DNA of 64,000 nt from assembly GCA_022414725.1 (NCBI GenBank), contig CM039467.1, positions 10,606,513-10,670,512 of the forward strand, in the 5' to 3' direction. A program made the position numbers and the translations under genes. Source of the stretch: Microglena sp. YARC. Taxonomy: Eukaryota > Chlorophyta > Chlorophyceae > Chlamydomonadales > Chlamydomonadaceae. Shown here piece after piece: positions 21,769 through 33,600 of this stretch (the first letter of the stretch is position 1; each line of letters begins with the position of its first letter). A model generated the notes under the pieces. It did not search any database and had not been told where the DNA came from. It saw nothing but the letters and a program-made list of their open reading frames with translations.

Positions 21769-22795
21769 CCTCATCCTCATCCTCATCCTCATCCTCATCC
21801 TCATCCTACTCCTACTCCTACTCCTACTCCTACTGCAACTCCTACTCCTACTCCTACACCTACTCCTACTACTCCTACTCCTACTCCTACTCCTACTCCT
21901 ACTCCTCCTACTCCTACTCCTACTCCTACTCCTACTCCTACTCCTACTCCTACTCCTATTCCTACTCCTACACCTACTCCTACTCCTACTCCTACTCCTA
22001 CTCCTACTCCTACTCCTACTCCTACTACTCCTACTACTCCTACTACTCCTACTACTCCTACTACTCCTACTACTCCTACTACTCCTACTACTCCTACTAC
22101 TCCTACTACTCCTACTACTCCTACTACTCCTACTACTCCTACTACTCCTACTACTCCTACTACTCCTACTACTCCTACTACTCCTACTACTCCTACTACT
22201 CCTACTACTCCTACTACTCCTACTACTACTACTACTCCTACTACTCCTACTACTTCTACTACTTCTACTACTTCTACTACTTCTACTACTTCTATTACTT
22301 CTACTACTTCTACTACTCCTACTCCTACTCCTACTCCTACTCCTACTCCTACTCCTACTCCTACTCCTACTCCTACTCCTACTACTCCTACTACTCCTAC
22401 TACTCCTACTACTCCTACTACTCCTACTACTCCTACTACTCCTACTACTCCTACTACTCCTACTACTCCTACTACTCCTACTACTTCTCCTACTTCTCCT
22501 ACTTCTCCTACTTCTCCTACTTCTCCTACTTCTACTCCTACTTCTACTCCTACTTCTACTCCTACTCCTACTCCTACTACTCCTACTCCTACTCCTACTC
22601 CTACTCCTACTCCTACTCCTACTCCTACTCCTACTCCTACTACTCCTACTCTCTACTCCTACTCCTACTCCTACTCCTACTCCTACTCCTACTCCTACTC
22701 CTACTCCTACTCCTACTCCTACTCCTACTCCTACTCCTACTCCCACTCCCACTCCATCTCCTCCTACTCCTACTCCTCCTACTCCTCCACTTCCT
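21769..22795. repeat. CCTACT/CTCCTA microsatellite, ~1 kb, inside KDZ
   Basis: Tandem TCCTCA, CTCCTA, CCTACTACT and CTTCTACTA units run without interruption for about 1 kb. The tract sits exactly between the two halves of the transposase. All three plus frames and one minus frame are open but of two-letter composition, and should not be annotated as genes. CAG repeats follow at 22838-22862. Confidence 0.9.
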
Positions 22796-23215
22796 CCTCA
22801 GCATCCCCATCCTCATCATAATCATCTTCATCCTCATCAGCAGCAGCAGCAGCAGCAGCACCAACACCATCAGCATCAGTAGCATCATCAGCATCATTAA
22901 TGTACAATTTGTCTAACCTTTGTCCACAAACGTTTGTAGGTTGGGTCAGATGTATTAACCATGTCGTGGGTTGCAAGATTGACACCCGCCAGTTTGAAAA
23001 ATAAAATTGCATACCTGAGGACAGTCGTGGGTATTGACGATCTATCTTACCTGGATGTTGAAGGCTTGGACTCCGGGCCTTTTGGAGGATGTGGCATTTG
23101 CGCCTAACACCCTGACCAAGGTATACTTGAATCACGTCCCGCCAACTGAACCCAAACCTACCAAACCCAAACCAAACAAATATTATCCCATTCACCATGA
23201 CCCAAATAATACCAA

Positions 23216-23665
23216 TTGGTCAACTTCAGTTTCTTTGCTCTCATTCCCATACCCACCTTGACCCCCACCCGGAGCCGGTACTCGTATACGGTAGGCAGTG
23301 TGCGTGCTTAAGAATGGGGTATGTCAGTGAAAACACTTTTTTAGAAGATGAGAGTTTCATTGTCATGAACCATTTGCAAACGTCTACACAGCCACTCAAT
23401 TGCAGGCAAATTGGTCAACTTCAGTTTCTTTGCTCTCATTCCCATACCCCCCTTGACCCCCACCCGGAGCCGGTACTCGTCGGCAGTGTGCGTGCTTAGG
23501 AATGGGGTATGTCAGTGAAAATACTTTTTTAGGAGTTGGGAGTTTCATTGTCATTAACCATTTGCAAACGCCTACACAGCCACTCAATTGCAGGCCAATT
23601 GGTCAACTTCAGTTTCTTTGCTCTCATTCCCATACCCCCCTTGAACCTCACCCGGAGCCCTTAAA
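23216..23665. repeat. Three ~190-bp tandem repeats
   Basis: Copies of ATTGGTCAACTTCAGTTTC...CACCCGGAGCC start at about 23214, 23409 and 23595 (spacing 195 and 186 bp) and each includes GGGGTATGTCAGTGAAAA. Two copies end in CAATTGCAGGC, an acceptor-like sequence. They lie in the transposon directly before the second transposase half. Confidence 0.75.
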
Positions 23666-24549
23666 TCGAGCACACCCCACGTCACCCCGATACACAGATG
23701 TATTCCCCTATCGACTTTCTGTGGCCACGGATGCTGTGACCAAGCTGGGTTCTTACAAGAACGCTGGTCGTGCAACAACTGACGTCCAACCTCACTTGAA
23801 CCGGCACTACGGTCAACCTCAGCGAAACGTTGAAAAGGCCCATGCGTCGTCAATGTTGAACCTTGAGTCGATCATGCACCCAGCTGCCTTTGACGACCAA
23901 GGCTATGTTGCTGATAAAGCTGCTTTGGGTGATGATGAGGTGGAGGAGGAGGAGGAGGTACAGGAAGACGCTGAGACGTGTACAACATCACTACACTGTG
24001 CTAATCCTGCTGCCAAATCAGTTGGACGTTGCTCCTTGCATGGCGTGGTCGGTGTTGTGTGTGCTCACACGATTCCGCTCATTGGCATGTTTGTAGACAT
24101 GCCCACACATGAGCATTTCATTTTCTACTTGTATCTTCTCACGCATCTTCTTGCAGCTCGCCCTGATGTGAAGGATGTATACATCAACGTTGGTTGCCGC
24201 TTGAAGAAAACCTGGGCTTGGTACATTCAGTCAGCAAAGTTGGAGCTTGTTGGACTGATTTAAGGATCATGGTCAATTGGGTCCATGGCAGCTCACACGC
24301 ACTAGAATGTCAGATTAAGAACAGTGCTCGGTTTATGCCAGGTGCAGCACGCCGAGTTGGTGAGAACACCGAGCAAATTTGGAGCATGCTAAAGGCTATT
24401 GGATGGCTTGTGCGCTATATGAGGATGGCCAATCAACGGGACTTCATAGATGCGGCTCTCACCAACATTGCTTCAAAGAAGTTTTGGGGCCTGGCCAAAA
24501 TGCTGCTCAAGAAATATGTGGGCACCAAATCCCATACAAGTACGGAGTG
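23660..24549 (+). pseudogene. KDZ transposase C-terminal half, frameshifted
   Basis: One frame reads AHPTSPRYTDVFPYRLSVAT, an acidic stretch (EVEEEEEVQEDAE), CSLHGVVGVVCAHTIPLIGM, then FYLYLLTHLLAARPDVKDVY and GCRLKKTW, and stops at 24261. From about 24238 a different frame supplies the rest: VNWVHGSSHALECQIKNSAR, GAARRVGENTEQIWSMLK. The G-RVGE-TEQ-WS segment and the VNW-HG-SH-ECQ block are typical of the KDZ C-terminus. The place where I expect a conserved Asp (YDIAC-type) reads YINVGC here. Frameshift plus residue change suggest inactivity. Confidence 0.6.
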
Positions 24550-24552
24550 ACA

Positions 24553-24841
24553 AGTGATGCACTGTCACACGACCGCCTATGTAGTTACACCACCAACCCT
24601 AATCAACCACCAAATCCCATATAAGAACGAAGTGACAATTGATGCACTGTCACACGACCGCCTATGTAGGTACACCACCAACCCTAATCAACCACCAAAT
24701 CCCATATAAGTACGAAGTGACAAGTGATGCACTGTCACACGACCGCCTATGTAGTTACACCACCAACCCACATCAACCACCAAGTCCCATATAAGATATA
24801 TACATATATATATATATATATAATATATATATATATATATA
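24553..24841. repeat. Three 85-86-bp repeats and a (TA)n tract near the right KDZ end
   Basis: Units containing TGATGCACTGTCACACGACC start at about 24555, 24640 and 24726, and each includes CACCACCAACC and CATATAAG. They are followed by about 45 bp of TA repeats (24796-24841), directly before the right inverted end. Confidence 0.8.
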
Positions 24842-25711
24842 CACGTTTGGGTTGGCTTCGAGGTGGGCGAACGTATGCTACGCGTACGTTGGAGATATGG
24901 ATGCCGTCGGGCAAACGTACGCCACGCATAGGATTTGTACCTAAGCGTAGCGTACGTTTACATCTGGTGAGTTAGCTGGCCCTGCCCAGGGGCCCTGCCC
25001 CCCAGGGCACCATCCCGGGGCACTTATCCTGGTGTGGAAAAGTTTCCTGGTTGGTCGGCCCCCTACGGGGCTCAGACCAGAGAGGCTCTTTGGCTCAGAC
25101 CTATGCTATGCTTACTCGATTTCTTCACACTCTTCACGTTTGATGAAACCGCCGTCTTGTGGTGTCGATGCATAGGTCTGGCTGTCTTCGGGCCGACCAA
25201 AGGGCTGCAGAGTCAACCCCATAAATCTAAAGCAAAATCCTAATTGGTACACAGTATTCACAACCGTGGGTGCAACCGGCCCCCATCCTCCCCCATTTTT
25301 TGCACACGCAATCACACGTACCATACTCTCCTCTCCACCCCTTATCGACATCCTATCCCTTCATAGCTTACTATTCGACCAGCACTGCCACTCGACAGGT
25401 CTGATAAAGGCGACACACTTACCAGTACTCGCGAATCTGACAATTCGGTCGAGCCAATCGCTCCCCTGGCACTCGTGGGTTACCAACGGGGTAGCAAACG
25501 CAAAACTCCGATGCCATCCACAATCCATCCGATGCAATTCAAAATCCAACCGTACCCATCTGCAGCCCATCGGTAATCAACACACCCATCATCCGCAGAA
25601 GAGACCGAAGGGAGCCACACCACTCGGCCGTGGTTTGCGACGGCCGGCTCGCCTCGCTCAGCCCCTGGGAAATCGGAATTTGAGTCAAATCTTAACCGGT
25701 AGGTTTTGCAT

Positions 25712-25739
25712 GGTCAGTGGGGGTTGCATGGGGGAAAGG

Positions 25740-25771
<32 letters not shown>

Positions 25772-25862
25772 GCTTGCATGGCAGCATAGTCAGTAGGTTT
25801 TGCATGGGCAGGGGAAGGTGCAGGGGAGGAGGAGAGGGGGGGGGGGGGGGGGGGGGGGGGTA
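25712..25862. repeat. Duplicated segment with poly-G tracts
   Basis: Two copies of GGTTTTGCATGG...GGGG lie at about 25702 and 25797, each with a pure G run of 24-33 bases (25741-25772 and 25837-25860). The preceding 25.0-25.7 kb has no recognisable gene. Confidence 0.75.
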
Positions 25863-25911
25863 GTTTTTGAATGGGCATGGGGTTTTGCATGGGTGGCAGG
25901 CTTTTTAGGTA

Positions 25912-26074
25912 GTGCATCTGACAGCTGACATGAATAGCTGCATTGGGCTACGCCTCGTAGCTTCTAGGCAGCTTCCGTTATGCGTCCTTGGGCCCAACCT
26001 GAAGCTAGGTTGTGCATCTGACAGCTGACATAAATAACTGCATTGGGCTACGCCTCGTAGCTTCTAGTTACCTT
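25912..26074. repeat. 95-bp tandem duplication
   Basis: GTGCATCTGACAGCTGACAT, then GCTACGCCTCGTAGCTTCTA, occurs twice, starting near 25913 and 26008. The first copy carries AGCTTCTAGGCAGCTTCC, a motif shared with 38395 and 39726. Confidence 0.75.
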
Positions 26075-26395
26075 CCCTACGTTGTTGACTTGGCCTACTG
26101 CAAAAAGCAACCATGTATTCAAGCCAGAGAATCCAAACTGGACCTGGAGTAGTGCTGTTCACTTGTTCAGAGGCAAAATCGACTTTCTCCGATTGGACCC
26201 AAATTAACTAGGAATGTTGGTTGAGATAGGTTGGGACAAAATAAAATGTAGTTCATTTTGACCAGACCTAATTTTGACGAAATTATGTTTCTGATTAGGG
26301 ACCCACATTTATTTTTTGGAGTGATTGTTTCGCCAAAAATGCTTTTAAATTCGTGGCTGACTCTCAAAACCGCTTGACAAAATGTATGAAGGGCC

Positions 26396-26421
26396 CGGGG
26401 GGGGGGAGGGGGGGGGGGGGA
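26396..26421. repeat. Poly-G tract
   Basis: About 24 G with one A interruption. Nothing else was recognised between 26.08 and 26.68 kb. Confidence 0.85.
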
Positions 26422-26682
26422 CTTCTAACCAAAATAACACAATCCCCCAACTTTGTAGATATCATAGAGAGGATGAAGAATCCGTTTGTATTTCTCAATT
26501 GGGCCCAGTAGAAAAAAATTAATGGTCCTCCAAAGTTTGAGGCTGCGGAGGGGGAAGGGGGGGGGGAGCGATGGAAAATCTGACATTTTCAAAACATTAG
26601 GTACTTTTCAGGCACTTTTTTCTAGCCCTCAGAATGACAAGGGAGTGGAACTAGGGTGTTCCTCTACTAAATACCAGTCCAT

Positions 26683-27252
26683 ATACCGCATACGCCTTAA
26701 GTATTGGCAAGCGGTTTGGCAAACGACCCTTTGCCAAACCGGATTAGGGATCCAGCTTGAGACCACTCCAGGTGGTTGGCCTGTGCCAAGTTACGGTTAC
26801 CATGGTACTCTGTCTACTGAGCCCTAGCTAGTCAAATGTTCCTGATTTGAATTTCAAAATGATTTTGTTTTCAGCAAGCTTGGGCAGACTACTTTGTGAT
26901 CATGTATTTGACCTTGAACTTGGTTACATGGCTCCAGCCAGCAATTTGGCTGGCTGGAGCCATGTACCGGTCTGGCTACTAAGCCCTAGCAAGTTTAATG
27001 CTCCTGATTTGAATTGTTACATGGTTTTACAGCAAGCTTGGTCAGACTACTTGGTGAACATGTGACAAGGAAATGTAACAATAACATAAGACCCTTTGCC
27101 AACTGGATTTCAGGTCTGAGCTTGAGACAGTCAAAGCCATGGACCCCTTTGCCAAGTTAGTTTTGCCATGCTTTTCTGTGACCCACTTTTAGGGGGGAAA
27201 TGGCATTTGTCAATACTTAATCTTGCCAATACTTAAGGCGCGTACGGTATGC
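26683..27252. mobile_element. MITE-like element with ~28-bp inverted ends
   Basis: The left end TACCGCATACGCCTTAAG continues TATTGGCAAG. The right end is its near-complement (CTTGCCAATACTTAAGGCG then CGTACGGTA), with an exact 19-bp core. The interior (~570 bp) includes a 162-bp direct duplication (GAGCCCTAGCTAGT near 26818; AAGCCCTAGCAAGT near 26981) and a perfect hairpin. No ORF. Target duplications are not clear. Confidence 0.45.
26926..26965. repeat. Perfect 16-bp-arm hairpin
   Basis: ACATGGCTCCAGCCAG at 26926-26941 and its exact reverse complement at 26950-26965 flank an 8-nt loop. It lies inside the MITE-like element, between its duplicated halves. Not followed by a T run, so no terminator is implied. 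Confidence 0.85.
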
Positions 27253-27295
27253 TTTTGGGGGAGAGATCCACCACATATTATGCCCAGGGCAGAGG

Positions 27296-27297
<2 letters not shown>

Positions 27298-27329
<32 letters not shown>

Positions 27330-27347
27330 CCAGGGTCTCTGTCTGTC

Positions 27348-27427
<80 letters not shown>

Positions 27428-27432
27428 CACAA
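27298..27432. repeat. Poly-G, CTGT/CT and AC microsatellites
   Basis: A run of about 30 G (27300-27328), then (CTGT)n, about 25 CT repeats and (AC)n in succession. No gene. Confidence 0.9.
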
Positions 27433-27647
27433 CGCCCTAACCAACACGTGTACAACGATGTACAGAGCGAGACCTCGTGTTGGTTCACTGCTTTTCTTCT
27501 TTATCCTTTCCCGTCGCTGTGTGTCTGTTTTCGTTCTGGTGCCTAGTGCTATTTTATGTTATTCGATGGACACACAATCAAAGGGCACTATCTGCGACAT
27601 ACAAGTGCGGTAAACAATTGCTTTGTGGCGACCACAGAAACTTAGGG

Positions 27648-27898
27648 CGCCATCAGAATTCTCTTGCGTGCTTGGCTGCAGTCGAACAGAAGTCGAGATT
27701 CTGCAGCGCATAAAAGCATTTGATTACCGGTTTTTCCAGCCTTTTAGCGCTTTGGCAGCTGATGCGCCGGCATTGTTCTGTAGAATGGTGGTCGATGACG
27801 TCACCAACGAAGACCACATGTTGTATAGGACTACATTGTGCCCTTCAGCCATACATACTAATGTGGATGTTGAAGACCTGATAATTGAAGAGTATTGA
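27648..27898 (+). CDS. Hypothetical 3' exon-like ORF
   Basis: An open frame of balanced composition ends at a TGA at 27896. It includes RTEVEILQRIKAFDYRFFQ, PFSALAADAPALFCRMVVDD and NVDVEDLIIEEY. A possible acceptor (CTTGGCTGCAG) lies at 27681. Unlike the surrounding frames it is neither low complexity nor repetitive. No family was recognised and no upstream partner exon was found. It could be a gene remnant or a chance ORF. Confidence 0.25.
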
Positions 27899-27899
27899 A

Positions 27900-29759
27900 G
27901 GTGGGCACATTAGGGGCCAGGGGGCCCTGACCCCCAAGCCCCACCAAACAATGTAGCATTGATGATGATGATTTTCTATGCTTCAAACATTCCCAATGGA
28001 CTCAAGACCAACGCCAATCATTGAATATATCCATTGAATGGATAGGCCTTTAAAAGCCTTGTAAAATGAGCATAATTAGACACCATAACACTAAGCGGTG
28101 GCTGAGATGGCTGTGCAGTGGGCTCCGGAGCCAGGGGGGAGGGGGAGGGGGGGGTCCGCAGAAGGGTCCCTTCGCATTTTGGGGGGATGGTGTTTTCACT
28201 TTTTTGCCAGGGTTCGCCTGGTGCTTAACTTCCGCCCAGAAGTAGTGCCATTCAGTAGTGCCAATTCAGTAGGACAGAGGTCGCCAATCTTGACCATCTG
28301 ACCGGTCTTATGCCGCTGGGAAAACATGAAGGGGACCCTCATGCATCACCTCTACTATCCGCAAATTTGTGCATCCATCCATTTGTGCATCCATAGCGAG
28401 CGTTCCCGCGCCTTCCCTCCCAGCCCAACCGAAATCCCACAAATCAGCACACTGCATGCTGCTTCGGGCCGGCTACGAGCAACAAGCACTATTATTAGCA
28501 CCATATTAAAGCTCCCAAGCCAGTGCCGCGCTCCTCAGGGGCCTCCTCGCTCCAAGTCGGAGTCAGTCCTCGTATAGGCCAGGTAGGGCCGAAAGAGTCA
28601 CCTCGATGACAAATGTTGCCTTGAATACTAGCAAGTAGCCATTCTGAATACGCAGCAGCAAAGCAGCTCGGCACAAGTTGGCGCATGTGCGCGTCTCGGG
28701 GCTATATTTTGTCCAAGGTTGCATCAACAAACGGCAGGCCCAGGCCTCAACCGCCCCAACTGACACCAATCTCAAAAGCTACACAATTCGTCCAAATCTG
28801 CGCTGCTCGGTATTAAACTTGATTTTTTGCGGAGTCCCCTCTTCAAGAGGGTGCGGACGGGGGGGTTAAGCTCCGGCTCATTCATTCATTGGGGCCCAGG
28901 TCAAAAACTGGTTATTTCTTTTGCGATGTCTCCGTGAAGACCAAAAGCAAACGCAAAGCAATTCCCGGGGTTTACATCGTATTTTCGCATCCTGCCGTGG
29001 CCTGTGGAGAAAGCTTCCCGGAAGTCCCGAGGGTACACGATCGTACGTAAGTGACTGCCGCGAGCTCAACAGAGCACAGATCGAGACAGGGAATCGATCA
29101 ATCGCCATCGAATTGTGCCATCCATCATAATGCCTGAAGTTGAATTGTCAGAAACTGCATGATCTTGCCTCTCGTTCCGACTGCTGCGGGTCGGTATGCC
29201 AGCCTGTAAGGGCTGGGAATGGCCTGGCTTGGTACTTGTGTAGGTCAAATGGGTGACCTCCTCAACTTCTTCACCAAATCCATCTGGGTAGAATATGCTG
29301 GGAGGGTGAAAACTAGTCATCTGCAACTTGGATTGAGTTTCCAACTCAACCCAAGAGAATTTATGAGACTCTTGAAACATAAGATATGTGCCATTTTGGG
29401 CACATTTTCGGTCAAATTATATGATCTGTGCCAAATCCTATCTGAAGCCCAGAACGGGGAGGTTTGTCTTTTTCAATAATGTTTTGCATCTTGGCTAAGG
29501 GTGTTTTAAAGTCGAGCTGAAAATTTTGGTTCAAAAAAAGTGAAAAAAGTGTAACTGTTTTGCCCAATTTTTTTCTATTTGGGGCTTGTTACCACACCAC
29601 TATTTGGAGGTGCTGGTTCGACAGGGACACATGTGTTTTGCGGTCCTTCACCACGAAGCTGTCAACTAAAGGTCTATAAAAAAACAATATTGTCCCGGTC
29701 GAACCAGCACTGACCTAGAGACATGCCAAAACGTGTAACCAGATCTGGCCCTAGCTTAA
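27900..29759. other. No convincing gene
   Basis: Ordinary-composition DNA with short frames only. A GTAAGTGACTG donor-like sequence at 29046 follows a short open stretch (28893-29045), but no acceptor or partner supports it. No satellite was seen here. Confidence 0.4.
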
Positions 29760-29944
29760 CCCCCCCGGGTGCGGAGTCCCCAGGGTAATCCATTTGTCCG
29801 TCCGACCATGATGAAGCCCGACACGTCAGCCAACGGTCTCGTAACTAACTGGCTTCCGTTGCCACCTGCACCTGTTGCTCCGCCGCGATCACTCTCCGCC
29901 ATTTTTTAGCGTCTCATGCGACACTGCATATAACTTGTTCCGTG
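29760..29944 (-). repeat. Dispersed repeat family A, minus-strand copy
   Basis: Reverse-complement counterpart of 13796-14010. It holds in order GACGCTAAAAAATGGCGG, a GATCGCG segment, GGTGGCAACGGAAGC, AGTTAGTTACGAGACCG, GCTGACGTGTCGGGCTTCAT, GGACGGACAAATGG and GGGGACTCCGCACCC. By eye the central 130 bp is about 85% alike. Nothing else was recognised from 29.95 to 30.6 kb. Confidence 0.65.
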
Positions 29945-30617
29945 GGGATTTGCCTCTGAACCGCACTACCTAGGCGTCTTTAACTACCATATATAATCCG
30001 CTTTTAAGTTATAATGCCCCCTCAGGGGGCCTGTCTCTCATGACTTGGTCATGGAAGACTGGTGAGCAGCCTGCTGTTAGTGATTAACCATGCAACAATC
30101 GAATACTGGTAAAGAATCCAAAGACAGGGTTTGAGTCAGTATCTGAGTACTGTATCAGGAGGAGTTATATTTGTTACAGTTACATGAGCACGAGTTTGCT
30201 AGGCCAAATGAATGAACATCTCATGAATCAAACAAGACCAAATGAAAGTGCATCTCATGAATCACATCAGGGGTGGGACAGGCAAGTCGTAAGCATACAC
30301 GAACACACATAACTATGTAGCTGAACGCATTTGGGTCAACCCGTGCGCAGAAGGATGCATCCCATTTACACATCTCGTACATGGTCCACCGTTTTATTAA
30401 TCTGGTCAAGTCCAATCTGCAATGCGTGATGTGCTAGAAAAAAGCCCCCTTACTCAGGGAACAATGCATTCCATCATGCTGGAATGGGTAGATAATTCTG
30501 GATTGGTCGGGGTCGGGGTCGGGGTCTTGGTCGGAAATGGGACGATTCAAGTTGGGTGCCAGACTGGGTTGAATTCAATACTGCATCAGAGGAACTGGAA
30601 ATAAGGAATGTGTGCAT

Positions 30618-33600
30618 TCACTCTCTGAAGCAAACAAAATTGAACTCTTGATCACACGAACCCCTGGCAAGCTCGTTGTCCATGACAAGCTGGCATCCAC
30701 CCTTCTTGTTTCCACCAACCCAGCACTCATCACCAGCATAATCGCAAGCCAGAGAAGCCAGTAGCTCACCCATCTCAGTGGAGACAGGTGCGAGGGAGGC
30801 TCCATACTTCTTGCAGAATGCATAGGCATCGACGTAGGTCATCTTGGTGTCAAACAGCTCATAGACCTCAGATCCAATACCCAAAATCATGTGGCTACCA
30901 GCAGGGCGTGCAACCTGGGCCTTCTTGTTAATCAAATGCCTTCGGGCACCACCATAAACAGAAGGCCCGCCAGCTACAGCCAAAACATTAGCCACAGCTG
31001 AAGCACCGTCGCCCCAGGCAAGTGAGCTGCCCAAGCCAAGAGATTGGGCACGATCTTTTAGTGCGAACGATCCTACCGTAGTGGAGGCAGACGCATCACG
31101 GCCCGATGCTGTTGCATCTCCTGCACCCAAGGCAGTGGCACCGAATCCCTTGGCTACGGACAAGACATCAGTTGCAGCTTTGGCGCCATCTGCGGCCCTC
31201 GAGCTTCCCTCACCGAGTGCTGTTGCATAGTCTCCTTTAGCTAAGGCGCCAACAATTGTATCTGCGGTTGATCCTTTCCCGTCGGCAAGAGCCTCGCCAA
31301 AAGCCCCAGATAAGGCACCGGTTCCCTCGGCTGCAGACAAGACATCAGTTGCAGCTGAGGCGCCATCTGTGGCCCTCGAGTTTCCCGCGCCGAGAGCTGT
31401 TGCATAGTCTCCTTTAGCTCTGGCGCCCACAGAGGTATCTGCGGTTGATCCTTCCCCAATGGCAAGAGCATCGCCAAAAGCCCCAGATAAGGCATTGGTT
31501 CCCTCGGCTACAGACAATACATCAGTTGCAGCTGAGCCGCCATCTGCGGCCCCCGAGCGTCCCTCACCAATAGCTGTTGCATCCTCTCCTTTAGCTCCGG
31601 CGCCCACTGAGGTACCTGCGGTTGATCCCTCCCCAATGGCAAGAGCATCGCCAAAAGCCCCAGATAAGGCATTGGTTCCCTCGGCTACAGATAAGACATC
31701 AGTTGCAGCTGCGCCGCCATCTGCGGCCCCCGAGCGTCCCTCACCAATAGCTGTTGCATCCTCTCCTTTAGCTCCGGCGCCCACTGAGGTACCTGCGGTT
31801 GATCCCTCCCCACTGGCAAGAGCATCGCCAGAAGCCCCAGATTGGGCACCGGTTCCCTCGGCTACAGATAAGACATCAGTTGTAGCTGCGCCGCCATCTG
31901 CGGCCCCCGAGCGTCCTTCACCGAGAGCTATTGCATCTTCGCCGTTAGCTGCGGCGCCCACAGAGGTACCTGCGGTTGATCCATCCCCAATGGCAATAGC
32001 TTCGCCAAAAGCCCCCGCAGCTGCCAGAATAAGTCGGGTGCCTGGAAAGACATAAAGATGCCACAAGGCAAGGCTGAATGAATGGGCAGAAGAGTTAAAA
32101 GAAGAAGACAAGATGCGTGACTTTGACAACGGGGCAGGACAGAGATGGGAACAGCGATCGAGCCTCGTAATCTAGCCGATTTGTCATTCAAATTTTAAAA
32201 TAAACTTAAAGATGGGCACAACAGTTGCGAGTGAAATAGTTGAGTGCCCTGGGACTCAGGGATGTACTCAGGGGCATACATGCATACATAAACCCAGGGA
32301 TATACTCAAAGACACACATGCATACATTCACTCAGGGATATAGCCAGGGATACACCCAGGGAAACACATGAATACATAAACTCAGGGGTATACTCAGGGA
32401 CACACATACATACATATACCCAGGGATGTACTCAGGGATATAGTCAGGGATACACTCAGGGACACACATGCATACAGATACCCAGGGATAAACTCAGGGA
32501 CACACATGCACGCATATACCCAGGGATTTACTCAGGGTTATACTCAAGGATTTACTCTGGGATATACTCAGGGATATAATCAAGGATAAACTCAGGGACA
32601 CACATGCATACGTATAATCATATATATCCTCAGGGGACTACTGAGGGGGAAACTCAGGGATGTAGTCAGGGATATAGTCAGAGACAAACTCAGGGATATG
32701 CTCAGCCAAATATTCAGGGATGTAGCCTGGGATATAGTCAGGGATACACTCAAAAGACTCATGCATATCTAAAACCAGGGATATAGTTAGGGATATAGTC
32801 ATGCATACTCAGGGACACACATGCATAGGCATACCCAGGGATATACGCAGCCAAATATTCAGGTATATAGCCAGGGATATACTCAGGGACACACATGCAT
32901 ACGTACTATGTTTACGGTATTCACTCAGGGACGTACTCGGGGATATACTTAGGCACACACATGCTTACGTATACCCAGGGATGTACTCAGGGACACACAT
33001 GCATATACTCAGGGATATATTTAGGGATATAGGTATGCATACACTCAGGGACGCACATGCATACATATACCCAGGAACAAACTCAGGGATATACCCGGCA
33101 AAATATTCAGGGATATAGCCAGGGATATACTCAGGGACGCATGCATATTTATACCCAGGTATATACCCAGAGATATAGTCAGGGATATAGTCATGCATAC
33201 AATCAGGGACACACAGGCATACTCAGGGATATACTCAGCCAAATATGCAGGGATAAACTCAGGGACACACATGCATAGACAAACCCAGGTAAATACCAAG
33301 GGATATACTCAGGGATAAAGTCAGGGATATTCTCAAGGATATAGTCAGGGATATAATCAGGAACACACATGCATACGTACGTCAAGAATTATTCACAGCG
33401 TTATAATCAGGGATTTACTCAAGGATTTACTCGGGGATATACTCAGGGATACAATCACATACATATGATCAGGGATATACTCAGTAAACTACTCAGGGGG
33501 GAACCCCGGGATATACCCAGGAATCTACTCAGGGATATAGTCAGGGATACACTCACGTATTTACTCAGGGATTCACTTAGGGATAGAGTCAGGGATATAC

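Larger units (their letters stand above)
20636..24985 (+). mobile_element. KDZ/CxC (Zisupton-like) DNA transposon, degenerate
   Basis: The element is bounded by inverted ends of about 145 bp: 20644-20790 reads CAGCTAACTCACCAG then a TACGTT-rich segment, and 24842-24977 is its reverse complement. An identical octamer GGCCCTGC lies at 20636-20643 and 24978-24985, the size expected of a KDZ/Zisupton target duplication, though both flanks are rich in CCCTGCC. Inside, on the plus strand, are remnants of a KDZ-type transposase split by an in-frame stop, a 1-kb microsatellite and a frameshift. Length is about 4.33 kb. The copy is not autonomous as it stands. Confidence 0.65.

Noticed and set aside
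21732..22916. Long open frames (350-395 codons) of poly-Leu, Ser-Tyr and Ser-Arg
   Set aside because: They are translations of the CTCCTA microsatellite; several frames on both strands are open at once.
26926..26965. Hairpin as a bacterial-type terminator
   Set aside because: No T-run follows, and it lies inside a MITE-like element in eukaryotic DNA.
28893..29045. Possible exon before the GTAAGTGACTG at 29046
   Set aside because: More than one frame is open, no convincing acceptor or partner exon was found, and no family was recognised.
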